From Acinetobacter radioresistens DSM 6976 = NBRC 102413 = CIP 103788 (GTDB lineage: Bacteria; Pseudomonadota; Gammaproteobacteria; Pseudomonadales; Moraxellaceae), in the NCBI RefSeq assembly GCF_006757745.1, contig NZ_AP019740.1:62001-126000 (forward strand): 64,000 bases of DNA, read 5' to 3'. A program made the position numbers and the translations under genes. The notes beneath the pieces are model-generated. The model did not search any database and was not told where the DNA came from. It worked only from the letters and a program-made list of their open reading frames with translations. Shown here one piece after another: positions 63,991 to 64,000 of this stretch (positions are counted from its first letter, which is position 1; every line of letters begins with the position of its first letter).

Positions 63991-64000
63991 ATGAAAAATA
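63991..64000 (+). CDS. Start of another gene, cut by the window edge
   Basis: ATGAAAAATA directly follows the preceding TAA (TAATG). The same ten bases begin the immunity-like gene at 60199 (ATGAAAAATACATC), so the array may continue beyond the window. Only four codons are visible. Confidence 0.3.

Overview
The window looks like a chromosomal segment of an Acinetobacter species. It carries the constant end of a K (capsule) locus (wzy fragment, glycosyltransferase, pglC/D/E/F-type genes, then galU-ugd-pgi-galE-pgm), a pmrCAB-type eptA-pmrA-pmrB operon, guaA and argS of typical length, and many insertion sequences of families common in that genus. The species was not determined. All function calls rest on motif and family recognition by eye; no database search was run.

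Layout. (1) Positions 1-12919: 3' part of the K locus. The pglF/E/D/C-like enzymes should make and transfer a UDP-diNAc-bacillosamine/QuiNAc4NAc-type initiating sugar to the lipid carrier. The glycosyltransferase and Wzy extend and polymerise the unit. galU, the ugd-like gene, pgi, galE and convergent pgm supply UDP-hexose precursors. (2) 12920-40130: an accessory stretch lying between a 46-nt 3' fragment of tRNA-Gly (13409-13454) and two intact tRNA-Gly genes (40131-40321), the arrangement expected of an element integrated in a tRNA 3' end. It holds IS elements of the IS4, IS256, IS30, IS3 and IS1595 families, an IS3/IS110 mosaic remnant present twice, an oleate hydratase gene, a complete fructose PTS operon (fruB-fruK-fruA), a SWIM/SNF2 helicase, a hipBA toxin-antitoxin pair plus a hipA-like relic, a broken RND-efflux adaptor gene, and the polymyxin-response cluster eptA-pmrA-pmrB followed by convergent PAP2 phosphatase and dgkA. 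(3) 40131-52275: ordinary housekeeping genes (BolA-like, SirB-like, DedA, guaA, pirin, GST, SPOR protein, argS, malic enzyme). (4) 52380-64000: an orphan type VI secretion island: a long VgrG, a LysM/lysozyme-like/M23 peptidase effector, and a very AT-rich array of secreted proteins that are probably immunity proteins, including one with an LprI-like (lysozyme-inhibitor-like) N-terminal region. The array contains duplicated units, degraded copies, and one gene split by an IS5-family insertion with a clear 9-bp target duplication.

How the parts work together: region 1 builds surface polysaccharide; the eptA/pmrAB/dgkA group in region 2 remodels lipid A, and dgkA plausibly recycles the diacylglycerol released by EptA; region 4 delivers a cell-wall-degrading toxin and protects kin in the periplasm. 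The most unusual content is the immunity-gene bank downstream of the VgrG effector, the tRNA-Gly-bounded composite region, and a Ugd-like protein that lacks the catalytic cysteine motif.
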